This document shows, piece after piece, positions 24,795 through 32,279 of a stretch of 64,000 nt of DNA. The DNA comes from Streptomyces lanatus (GTDB taxonomy: Bacteria; Actinomycetota; Actinomycetes; Streptomycetales; Streptomycetaceae): assembly GCF_014655715.1 (NCBI RefSeq), contig NZ_BNBM01000006.1:124001-188000 (forward strand), read 5' to 3'. Position 1 is the first letter of the stretch. Each line of letters begins with the position of its first letter. Position numbers and translations under genes: made by a program. The notes below the pieces were generated by a model. The model was not told where the DNA came from. It searched no databases and saw only the letters and a list, made by a program, of their open reading frames with translations.

Positions 24795-25735
24795 CCGGCG
24801 TCCGGACGGGCGTCGGGGGTGGCGTCCGGAGCCGCCTCGGACTTGGCGGCAGCGGCCTCCTCCGCCCAGCGCAGGGCGAGCGCGGCGGCCTTGCGGGACG
24901 CCTCGGCGACGGCTTCGGGGCCTGACTGGCCCCCCTGCGCCTGTGCGGCCTGCGCGGCCTGCGCCGCCGCGTATCCGACGAGGAAGGTGGTCAGCGGGGC
25001 CGCCGGACGCGCCACGCCGTGAGCGGCGTCGCGGGCCAGGTCCAGCAGCAGCTTGGTGTCGACGTCGAGGTCGATGCCCAGTTCGTCCTTGACTGCGGAA
25101 ATCCATTCATCCAACACGTGCCCATGCTCCCTGATGCGTGCCCTGGCGGTGGCGATGTCGTCCCAGGTGTCGCAGTCGAAGGACGCGACGGGGTCGGGGA
25201 CGCGGGTGAGATCGAGCGCGCCGGTCAGCCGGCGCAGGGGGAGACCGGTGAGGCCGTCGTGCTCGTGGGCGAGCGCGTCGAGTCCATGGCGCAGCGCGGA
25301 CGCGCGGTACGCGGCGACGAGGGGCTGGTCGCGGCCTTCGGCGTCGGTGAGCAGCGCGCCGTCGGCGTCGCCGGTGCGCAGGGCGGCCAGCAGCCGCTGG
25401 ACCGTGCCCTCGTCGAGGAAGGGCAGGTCGGCCGAGAGGACGACGACCGACTCGGCCGTGGTGTGCCGCAGCCCGGCGCCGAGGGCGGCCAGGGGGCCGC
25501 CGCCGGGCGGGTCCTCGCGCGCCCAGGTCACCGGGCGTGCGGTGGCGCGGGGCTCGGCGACGACGACGCTGGTGCGCGCGTCGGCGCAGGCGGCGAGCAC
25601 CCGGTCGAGCAGCGGGCGCCCGCCGACGCGCACGCCGGGCTTGTCCACACCGCCGAGCCGCCGCGCGGCGCCACCGGCGAGCACGACGGCGTCGTAGGCG
25701 ACGCCCTGTGCGTCCGTCGGTTCGTACGCGGTCAT
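24791..25735 (-). CDS. MobA-like nucleotidyltransferase fused to a DUF6457-type helical domain
   Basis: The N-terminal 200 residues are a MobA-like NTP transferase: LAGGAARRLGGVDKP is the nucleotide-binding loop, VLSADLPFLD carries the metal-binding Asp, and FDCDTWDD closes the domain. It probably attaches GMP (or CMP) to molybdopterin. The last 110 residues (LDEWISAVKDELGIDLD, AAHGVARPAAPLTTFLVGYAA, then an Ala/Glu-rich helix) match the DUF6457 domain found alone beside mob genes in other actinobacteria. Coupling to moeA supports a joint role in molybdenum-cofactor synthesis. Confidence 0.88.
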   Translation of the reverse strand: MTAYEPTDAQGVAYDAVVLAGGAARRLGGVDKPGVRVGGRPLLDRVLAACADARTSVVVAEPRATARPVTWAREDPPGGGPLAALGAGLRHTTAESVVVLSADLPFLDEGTVQRLLAALRTGDADGALLTDAEGRDQPLVAAYRASALRHGLDALAHEHDGLTGLPLRRLTGALDLTRVPDPVASFDCDTWDDIATARARIREHGHVLDEWISAVKDELGIDLDVDTKLLLDLARDAAHGVARPAAPLTTFLVGYAAAQAAQAAQAQGGQSGPEAVAEASRKAAALALRWAEEAAAAKSEAAPDATPDARPDAG

Positions 25736-25801
25736 CCCCCGAGTATGCGTGCCTCGGCGATCACAGGGAACGCAGGGGAAGCGGCCGGCCCGGCCGGTGT
25801 G

Positions 25802-27193
25802 TCACAGGGTGCGCAGCAGCACCGCCGGCTGTTCCACGCAGTCCGCCACATATCGCAGGAAGCCACCCGCCGTGCCGCCGTCGCAGACCCGGTGGTCGAA
25901 GGTGAGCGACAGCTCGACGAGCTGGCGTATGGCCAGTTCGCCCTCGTGCACCCACGGCTTGGGGATGATGCGGCCGACACCGAGCATCGCGGCCTCGGGG
26001 TGGTTGATGATCGGTGTGGAGCCGTCGACGCCGAACACGCCGTAATTGTTCAACGTGAAGGTGCCGCCGGTGAGTTCCGCCGGGGTGAGGGTGCCCGTGC
26101 GGGCCGCCTCGGTGAGCCGGGCGAACTCCGCGGTCAGCGACTCCGCGTCCCGCGCGTGCGCGTCCCGGACGACCGGGACGACGAGTCCCCGCTCGGTCTG
26201 CGCGGCGAATCCGAGGTGCACCTGGTCGAGCTGGACGACCTCGCGGGCCTCCATGTCGACCGTGGAGTTCAGCTCGGGGAACCGGGCCAGGGCGGCGGTG
26301 CAGATGCGGGCCAGCAGGGCGAGCAGGGCGATCTTCGGTCCCCCGGCGGCGTTCATCGCGGCGCGCGCCCGCATCAGCTCCGTCGCGTCGGCGTCCACCC
26401 AGCAGGTGGCGTCGGGGATCTCGCGCCGGCTGCGGGAGAGCTTGTCGGCGACGGCTCCGCGGACGCCCTTGAGGGGGACGCGGATGCCGGCGGGGGGTGC
26501 GGAGGAGCGGGTGGCGGCCACGGGTGTGTGCGGCTCGACCGTCGGCTGTGCCGCGCTGCGTCCGTGCACCTCGGCGGCCCGCAGCGCGTACTCGACGTCG
26601 GCCCGCAGGATGAGCCCGTCCGGCCCGGAACCGTGCAGCTCCCGCAGATCGAGGCCGTTCTCGCGGGCGAGGCGGCGCACGAGCGGGGAGATCACGGGCA
26701 CGGGCCCGTCGCTACGGGTCTCCTCGTCGGCCGGTGCCGTGTCATGACCGTGGCCGTGTCCTGCCCCGGTGCCGACAGGCCGCGCCACGCTCTCGGCAGG
26801 CGGCGTCACCTCACGCGCGGCGGCCCCGTTCGCCGTCTGAGCAGCAGGTGCAGCAGGCCGCACCCTCCGCCGCCGCGCCGGTGCCTCCGAGGTGCCGTAT
26901 CCCACCAGCACGTTCCCGGAGCCCTCGGTCTCGCCGCCGGAGGCCGACGCGCCGACCGCCACGGTCACCAGCGGCGCCCCGACGGGCAGCTCCGTGCCCT
27001 CCTCGCCGAAGCGGGCCGTGACCACACCGGCGTAGGGGCAGGGGATGTCGACCATCGCCTTGGCCGTCTCGACCTCGACGACCGGCTGGTCGACGGCGAC
27101 GACGTCACCGACCTCCACCAGCCAGCGGACGATCTCCGCCTCGGTCAGGCCCTCGCCGAGATCCGGCAGCCTGAACTCCAGCACCTGCGCCAT
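25802..27193 (-). CDS. bkdC1: Branched-chain 2-oxo acid dehydrogenase E2 (cluster 1)
   Basis: Second BCDH E2 subunit in the window, 463 residues: lipoyl domain with EVETAKA (lipoyl Lys about residue 45), linker, subunit-binding domain (VRRLARENGLDL...GLILRADV) and catalytic domain ending in DHRVCDGG. It differs from the cluster 2 enzyme in linker length and in the active-site loop (DHRVCDG against DHRLVDG). The ATG overlaps the E1beta stop by one base (TGATG). Last gene of the operon. Confidence 0.93.
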   Translation of the reverse strand: MAQVLEFRLPDLGEGLTEAEIVRWLVEVGDVVAVDQPVVEVETAKAMVDIPCPYAGVVTARFGEEGTELPVGAPLVTVAVGASASGGETEGSGNVLVGYGTSEAPARRRRVRPAAPAAQTANGAAAREVTPPAESVARPVGTGAGHGHGHDTAPADEETRSDGPVPVISPLVRRLARENGLDLRELHGSGPDGLILRADVEYALRAAEVHGRSAAQPTVEPHTPVAATRSSAPPAGIRVPLKGVRGAVADKLSRSRREIPDATCWVDADATELMRARAAMNAAGGPKIALLALLARICTAALARFPELNSTVDMEAREVVQLDQVHLGFAAQTERGLVVPVVRDAHARDAESLTAEFARLTEAARTGTLTPAELTGGTFTLNNYGVFGVDGSTPIINHPEAAMLGVGRIIPKPWVHEGELAIRQLVELSLTFDHRVCDGGTAGGFLRYVADCVEQPAVLLRTL

Positions 27194-28197
27194 CAGCTCT
27201 CCGCCTCCCACTGCAGACGCCCCACGGCGTCCAGGATCCGGTCCACGCCGGGCAGGTGGTGACGCTCCAGCATCGGCGGTGGATAGGGAAGGTCGAACCC
27301 GGCCACGCGCAGCACCGGCGCCTCCAGGTGGTGGAAGCAGCGCTCCGTGACCCGGGCCGCGATCTCCCCTCCCGGTCCGCCGAACCCGCCCGACTCGTGT
27401 ACGACGACCGCCCGTCCGGTCCGCCGTACCGAGGCGGCGACCGTCTCGTCGTCGAACGGCACCAGCGAGCGCAGGTCGACGACTTCCAGGTCCCACCCTT
27501 CCTCCCGGGCCGCCTCGGCGGCTTCGAGGCAGACGGGCACGGACGGTCCGTACGTGATGAGCGTGGCGCTCCGCCCCGAGCGCCGCACCACCGCGCGGCC
27601 AATCGGTTCAACGTCCGTCGGCTCTTCCGGGTTCCAGGTGTCCTTCGACCAGTACAGCCGCTTGGGCTCCAGGAAGACCACGGGGTCGTCGGAGGCGATG
27701 GAGGCGCGCAGCAGCCCGTAGGCGTCGGCGACGGTCGCGGGCGTGACGACATGGAGCCCCGGAGTCGCCATGTAGTACGCCTCGGAGGAGTCGCTGTGGT
27801 GCTCGACGCCGCCGATGCCGCCGCCGTAGGGCACGCGGATGGTGATCGGGAGCGGCATCCGGCCGCGGGTGCGGTTGCGCATGCGCGCGACGTGCGAGAT
27901 GAGCTGCTCGAACGCCGGGTAGGCGAACGCGTCGAACTGCATCTCCACGACCGGCCGCAGCCCGTACATGGCCATGCCGACGGCGGTGCCGAGGATGCCC
28001 GCTTCGGCGAGCGGGGTGTCGGTGCAGCGGTCCTCGCCGAACTCCTTGGCGAGGCCGTCGGTGACGCGGAAGACGCCACCGAGGGTGCCGACGTCCTCGC
28101 CCATGACGTGCACGGACGGGTCGGCGGCCATGGCGTCGCGCATCGCGCGCGTGAGGGCCTGCGCCATGGTGGCCGGCTTGACGGCGACGGTGGTCAT
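27193..28197 (-). CDS. bkdB1: Branched-chain 2-oxo acid dehydrogenase E1 beta (cluster 1)
   Basis: E1 beta subunit, 334 residues, with HVMGEDVGTLGGVFRVTDGL, EMQFDAFAYPAFEQL, RVPYGGGIGGVEHHSDS and VFLEPKRLYWSKDTW, all closely parallel to the cluster 2 protein. Coupled at both ends: a 4-base overlap with E1alpha (ATGA) and a 1-base overlap with E2. It forms the E1 heterotetramer with the preceding alpha subunit. Confidence 0.94.
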   Translation of the reverse strand: MTTVAVKPATMAQALTRAMRDAMAADPSVHVMGEDVGTLGGVFRVTDGLAKEFGEDRCTDTPLAEAGILGTAVGMAMYGLRPVVEMQFDAFAYPAFEQLISHVARMRNRTRGRMPLPITIRVPYGGGIGGVEHHSDSSEAYYMATPGLHVVTPATVADAYGLLRASIASDDPVVFLEPKRLYWSKDTWNPEEPTDVEPIGRAVVRRSGRSATLITYGPSVPVCLEAAEAAREEGWDLEVVDLRSLVPFDDETVAASVRRTGRAVVVHESGGFGGPGGEIAARVTERCFHHLEAPVLRVAGFDLPYPPPMLERHHLPGVDRILDAVGRLQWEAES

Positions 28198-29330
28198 CGG
28201 TGCGACCCTTCGGACTCGGCGTGCAGCTCCGCCTGCAACTGGTCCCGCTGTTCGCGCAGTTGCGGGGTGGGCTCGGCGTACACATGCGTGAACAGGTCCA
28301 TCGGGTCGAGCGCCGGGTCCTGGTTCATGCGTTCACGCAGGTCGGCGGCCATGGCCTCGGCGGCGTCCCGCTCGGTCTGCTTCCCGGCCTCGTCGAGCAG
28401 GCCGCGCTCGGTCAGCTCGTGCTCCAGGAGGGCGATCGGGTCGTGCCCGCGCCAGGTCTCGACCTCGGTGTCGCCGCGGTAGCGGGTCGCGTCGTCGGCG
28501 TTGGTGTGGGCGTCGATGCGGTACGTGATCGCCTCGATCAGCGTCGGACCGCCACCCGCGCGGGCGTGCCGTACGGCGTCGGCGAGCACCTCGTGCACGG
28601 CGACCGCGTCATTGCCGTCGACCAGCCGGCCGGGCATGCCGTAGCCGACGGCCTTGTGGGCCAGCGACGGGGCCGCGGTCTGCTTGGCGAGCGGGACGGA
28701 GATCGCGAAGCCGTTGTTCTGGACGAGGAAGACGACCGGCGCCTGCCATACGGCGGCGAAGTTCAGCGCCTCGTGGAAGTCGCCCTCGCTGGTGCCGCCG
28801 TCGCCGACCATGGCGAGCGCGACCACGTCGTCGCCCTTGAGGCGGGCGGCGTGCGCGAGGCCGACGGCGTGCGGGAGCTGGGTGGCGAGCGGCGTGCACA
28901 GGGGGGCCACGCGGTGCTCGTACGGGTCGTAGCCGGTGTGCCAGTCGCCGCGCAGCAGCGTCAGGGCCTCAACGGGGTCCACGCCGCGTGCGACGGCCGC
29001 GAGGGTGTCGCGGTAGCTCGGGAAGAGCCAGTCACGCTCCTGAAGGGCGAGCGCGGCGGCGACCTCGCAGGCCTCCTGGCCGGTGCTGGACGGGTAGACG
29101 GCGAGGCGGCCCTGCTTGGTGAGCGCGGTCGCCTGCGCGTTGTACCTGCGGCCCCGCACCAGCTCGGCGTAGAGCCGGCGCAGCAGGTCCGGGTCGGCCT
29201 TCGCTGCCGCCGCCGTCCCGAGGACGCGGTAGGGCTCGGCGTCGGGCAGCAGCGGCGCGGGGTCCATCCGGGGCTGCCAGGCGGGCGGCGGCGATGGCCG
29301 GTACCCGCCTCGCTGCTCCATGACCGTCAT
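28194..29330 (-). CDS. bkdA1: Branched-chain 2-oxo acid dehydrogenase E1 alpha (cluster 1)
   Basis: Thiamine-diphosphate subunit of E1, 378 residues. GDGGTSEGD and, downstream, QNNGFAIS make the cofactor motif; YRIDAHTNADD is the E1alpha loop. GGAGG lies 7 bases before ATG 29330. First gene of bkdA1-B1-C1, read away from bkdR. A palindromic ACCG...CGGT site sits 61 bases before the start, in the promoter region. Confidence 0.94.
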   Translation of the reverse strand: MTVMEQRGGYRPSPPPAWQPRMDPAPLLPDAEPYRVLGTAAAAKADPDLLRRLYAELVRGRRYNAQATALTKQGRLAVYPSSTGQEACEVAAALALQERDWLFPSYRDTLAAVARGVDPVEALTLLRGDWHTGYDPYEHRVAPLCTPLATQLPHAVGLAHAARLKGDDVVALAMVGDGGTSEGDFHEALNFAAVWQAPVVFLVQNNGFAISVPLAKQTAAPSLAHKAVGYGMPGRLVDGNDAVAVHEVLADAVRHARAGGGPTLIEAITYRIDAHTNADDATRYRGDTEVETWRGHDPIALLEHELTERGLLDEAGKQTERDAAEAMAADLRERMNQDPALDPMDLFTHVYAEPTPQLREQRDQLQAELHAESEGSHR

Positions 29331-29390
29331 GACGGCACCTCCTCGTGGGAGCGGCTACGGGAGACGCGTCGGCTGTGAGGCGTCTCACCT

Positions 29391-29404
29391 ACCGATTGTT
29401 CGGT
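29391..29404. promoter_or_regulatory. ACCG-type palindrome before bkdA1 (TetR operator candidate)
   Basis: ACCGATTGTTCGGT has arms ACCGA/TCGGT and matches the ACCGATCGTTCGGT site at 32176-32189 at 13 of 14 bases. The second site lies beside the operon that encodes the TetR regulator, so both are probably bound by it. Confidence 0.65.
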
Positions 29405-29433
29405 CGTCGGCACATTTTGGCTACAGGCGGCCC

Positions 29434-29465
29434 GAGGCTGTGGACAAACGGTTCTCCACAGCCTC
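29434..29465. promoter_or_regulatory. 11-bp perfect inverted repeat in the bkdR leader
   Basis: GAGGCTGTGGA, a 10-base spacer and TCCACAGCCTC form perfect arms, 40 bases before the bkdR ATG. It can be a BkdR autoregulatory operator or an mRNA hairpin. Each arm also contains a DnaA-box-like TGTGGA/TCCACA, including TGTGGACAA at 29439. Confidence 0.6.
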
Positions 29466-29505
29466 CAATGAACGCATTACGTCCATGGAGGGAAGGCAGG
29501 GGGAC

Positions 29506-30006
29506 ATGGCGCCTGAACAAATGGCCGAGAGCCCGGACGACGGTGTGCCCCTGCCGCCGGCCCGTCCGCTCGACGCCATCGATCAGGACATCCTTCAGAT
29601 GCTCCAGGCGGACGGCCGCGCGTCGATACGGTCGGTCGCCGAGCGGGTCCATGTCTCGCGCGCCAACGCCTACGCCCGTATCAACCGCCTCATCGAGGAC
29701 GGTGTCATCCGCGGTTTCGGTGCCCGCGTCAACCATGAACGCGCGGGCCAGGGCACCTCCGCGTACATCACCCTGAAGATCGTCCAGAACACCTGGCGCA
29801 CGGTCCGCGAACAGCTCCGCCAGCTGCCCGGCGCCTCCCACATCGCCCTGGTGGGCGGCGACTTCGATGTGCTGCTCCTGGTGCACACCTCGGACAACCG
29901 CGCCCTGCGTGAGCTGGTCCTCACCCGGCTCCAGGCGATCCCGGAGGTGCTCAGCTCGCGCACCCTGCTGGTGTTCGAGGAGGAGGATCTGGAGCCGCAG
30001 GGCTGA
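29506..30006 (+). CDS. bkdR: Lrp/AsnC-family regulator BkdR
   Basis: Winged-helix leucine-responsive-type regulator of about 166 residues. HTH: IDQDILQMLQADGRASIRSVAERVHVSRANAYARINRL; RAM/ligand domain: ASHIALVGGDFDVLLLVHTSDNRALRELV (both abbreviated here to their recognisable parts). A divergent Lrp-type gene beside bkdABC matches the published S. coelicolor BkdR, reported to repress its bkd operon, with branched-chain amino acids as likely inducers. ATG 29506 is chosen for the GGAAGGCAGGGGG upstream; ATG 29485 lacks a ribosome-binding site. Confidence 0.88.
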   Translation: MAPEQMAESPDDGVPLPPARPLDAIDQDILQMLQADGRASIRSVAERVHVSRANAYARINRLIEDGVIRGFGARVNHERAGQGTSAYITLKIVQNTWRTVREQLRQLPGASHIALVGGDFDVLLLVHTSDNRALRELVLTRLQAIPEVLSSRTLLVFEEEDLEPQG

Positions 30007-30014
30007 ACGCCGCT

Positions 30015-30605
30015 TCAGGCGGCCTTGCGCAGCCCCCCGAAGACCAGCCGCGCCACCGTCTCCGCGACCTCGCGTTCGTTCATCCCGCGGCCGTCCGGGC
30101 GGTACCACTCCACGATCGAGTTGACCATGCCGAAGACGAGCCGGGTCGCCAGGCGCACCTCCACGTCCGCGCGGACCTCGCCCTCGGCGGCGGCCGCCTT
30201 GAGCAGGGCGGCGACCTGGTGGTCGAAGTCGCGGCGGCGCTCCAGGGCCCAGCGCTCGGTGTCGGTGTTGCCGCGCACCCGCAGCAGCAGCGTGACGTAC
30301 GGCAGCTCGGCTATGAGCACCTCGACCATGCGCCGCACGACGTACTCCAGGCGGTCGGCGGCGTGCCCCACGCGTGCGTGCTCCTCGTCGAGGATCCCGA
30401 AGAGCCCGTCCAGGGCGCGGCTGACCGCGCGGCGCAGCAGTTCCTCCTTGCCCGTGACGTGGTGGTAGATCGACGACTTGGAGATGCCGGCCGCCTTGGA
30501 GAGGTGCTCCATGGAGGTGCCGTCGTAGCCGCGCTCGTTGAAGACCTGCACGGCGACGGAGAGCAGTGTCTCCGGGGTGTACGTGTCGCGCTTGGCGGTG
30601 GTCAT
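30015..30605 (-). CDS. TetR-family regulator
   Basis: A 196-residue TetR protein: the HTH is FNERGYDGTSMEHLSKAAG plus ISKSSIYHHVTGKEELL, followed by a helical ligand domain. Its ATG overlaps the stop of the 3-hydroxyacyl-CoA dehydrogenase gene (ATGA), so it is made from that operon. The operator candidate between the operon and paaN, and the similar one before bkdA1, suggest that it represses its own operon, paaN and bkdA1-C1 and senses an acyl- or aryl-CoA. The ligand is not shown by sequence. Confidence 0.9.
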   Translation of the reverse strand: MTTAKRDTYTPETLLSVAVQVFNERGYDGTSMEHLSKAAGISKSSIYHHVTGKEELLRRAVSRALDGLFGILDEEHARVGHAADRLEYVVRRMVEVLIAELPYVTLLLRVRGNTDTERWALERRRDFDHQVAALLKAAAAEGEVRADVEVRLATRLVFGMVNSIVEWYRPDGRGMNEREVAETVARLVFGGLRKAA

Positions 30606-32119
30606 GAGGTGCTGCCCTCCCGCTTGTCGGAGGCGTACGCGTGGCGGTACAGCGCGAGGGACGGCGCGTAGCGGCCGGAGGGCTCGCGTACGTGCAGTTC
30701 GTCCAGGAGGTCGTAGGCCCAGCCGCGGCCGAGCCTGCGGCTCCATTCGAAGGGCCCCATGGGGTAGTTGACGCCGAGCCGCATCGCGGTGTCGATGTCC
30801 TCCACGGTGGCAACGCCCTTGGCGACGGCGTCGTGCGCCAGGTCGACGATCCGGGCGACCGTGCGGGCGACGATCATGCCGGGGACGTCGCCGATGACGC
30901 TGACGTCCTTGCCGATCGCCTGGAAGAGGCCGATGGCCTCGGTGAGGGTCCCCGGCGAGGTGTCCTGGGAGGCGGACACGGCGATCCGGGTGGCGCGGCG
31001 GTAGTCGACGGCGAGGTCGAAGTAGACGACGTCGCGGAACTCCACCGAGGTCTGGCCGTCGGCGAGCGCCAGCTGGCCGCCGCCCGGCAGCACCAGACGC
31101 GTGCCGTGGTCCTCTTCCTCCTCGCGCACCGGGATGCCCGCCTCGCGGATCAGCGGCAGAAGCTCGGATGCGGGGCCCAGGTCGCCCTCGGCGACGACGT
31201 AGGCGGGCTGCTGCTGCCTCTCCGCGGTGTGCGGCTCGTCGCGCTCGGCGTCCTCCGCGTAGTCGTACCAGCCGTGCCCGCTCTTGCGGCCGAGCCGGCC
31301 GGACTCGACCAGGCGGCGCTGGGCGAGCGAGGGCGTGAAGCGCACGTCGTTGAAGAAGGCCTGCCACACGGAGTGCGTGACGGATTCGTTGACGTCCTGC
31401 CCGATGAGGTCGGTGAGCTCGAAGGCGCCCATCTTGAAGCCGCCGCACTCGCGCAGCACGGCGTCGATGGTGGCCGGGTCGGCTCCTTGCGCCTCGTGGA
31501 CGGCGAAGGCCTCGGCGTAGAAGGGCCGGGCGATGCGGTTGACGATGAAGCCGGGGGTGTCGGCGCAGGCCACCGGCGTCTTGCCCCAGGCGCGTGCCGT
31601 CTCGTACGCGCGCGTGGCGTACGTGACGTCGGTGGCGAACCCGGAGACGACCTCGACCAGCGGCAGCAGCGGCGCGGGGTTGAAGAAGTGCAGGCCGACG
31701 AACCGCCCGGGGTCGCTCAGGGCGCCGCCGATGGCCGTGACCGACAGCGACGAGGTGTTGGTGGCGAGCAGGCAGTCCTCGTCGACGATGCCCTCCAGCT
31801 CGCGCAGCAGCTCCTGTTTGACGTCGAGGCGCTCCAGTACGGCCTCGACGACCAGGGCGCAGTCCGCGAGCTCGGCGAGGGACTCGGCGGGCAGCAGCCG
31901 CGCGCGGGCGGCGTCACGGTCGGCGGCGGTGAGCCGGTCCTTGGCGACGAGCCGGTCCAGGCGGGCGCCGATCGCGTCCGCCGCCGCCTGTGCGCGCCCG
32001 GGAGCGGCGTCGTAGAGCCGCACGGGGTGGCCGGCGACCAACGCGACCTGGGCGATGCCCTGGCCCATGGTGCCGGTGCCGACGACGGCCACGGGGCTGC
32101 TGAGGTCGAGTGCTGTCAT
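30602..32119 (-). CDS. 3-Hydroxyacyl-CoA dehydrogenase (PaaH-like)
   Basis: NAD-dependent dehydrogenase of 505 residues. N-terminal Rossmann motif VVGTGTMGQGIAQVA; active-site region GLHFFNPAPLLPLVEVV; first C-terminal domain FIVNRIARPFYAEA with KMGAFELTDLIG; a second copy of the 3HCDH C-terminal domain near the end (GMIVARTVARIVDLA, NYPMGPFEW). This one-and-a-half-domain plan is typical of PaaH/PaaC-like enzymes for 3-hydroxyadipyl-CoA or beta-oxidation intermediates. Divergent from paaN; the TetR gene follows in the same operon. Confidence 0.92.
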   Translation of the reverse strand: MTALDLSSPVAVVGTGTMGQGIAQVALVAGHPVRLYDAAPGRAQAAADAIGARLDRLVAKDRLTAADRDAARARLLPAESLAELADCALVVEAVLERLDVKQELLRELEGIVDEDCLLATNTSSLSVTAIGGALSDPGRFVGLHFFNPAPLLPLVEVVSGFATDVTYATRAYETARAWGKTPVACADTPGFIVNRIARPFYAEAFAVHEAQGADPATIDAVLRECGGFKMGAFELTDLIGQDVNESVTHSVWQAFFNDVRFTPSLAQRRLVESGRLGRKSGHGWYDYAEDAERDEPHTAERQQQPAYVVAEGDLGPASELLPLIREAGIPVREEEEDHGTRLVLPGGGQLALADGQTSVEFRDVVYFDLAVDYRRATRIAVSASQDTSPGTLTEAIGLFQAIGKDVSVIGDVPGMIVARTVARIVDLAHDAVAKGVATVEDIDTAMRLGVNYPMGPFEWSRRLGRGWAYDLLDELHVREPSGRYAPSLALYRHAYASDKREGSTS

Positions 32120-32167
32120 GTGCGCGATCCTCCCGCACGGGGTTTTCCACAGATGCGGCGGACCCCC

Positions 32168-32195
32168 TTGAACCGACCGATCGTTCGGTTACTCT
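32168..32195 (+). promoter_or_regulatory. paaN promoter with embedded TetR-type operator
   Basis: TTGAAC (32168-32173), a 16-bp spacer and TACTCT (32190-32195) form a promoter. The spacer is filled by ACCGACCGATCGTTCGGT, part of an 18-of-20 palindrome (AACCGA...TCGGTT). Protein bound here would block the polymerase. The form ACCGNNCGNNCGGT resembles the site known for PaaR-type TetR repressors. Confidence 0.7.
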
Positions 32196-32279
32196 AACTC
32201 TGTCTGGCTGTTCCTGCCCATGTCTGCGTCCAGATCATGAGCTCGACGGAGAGCTCTGGAAACGAGGAGTTGGTCCCGC

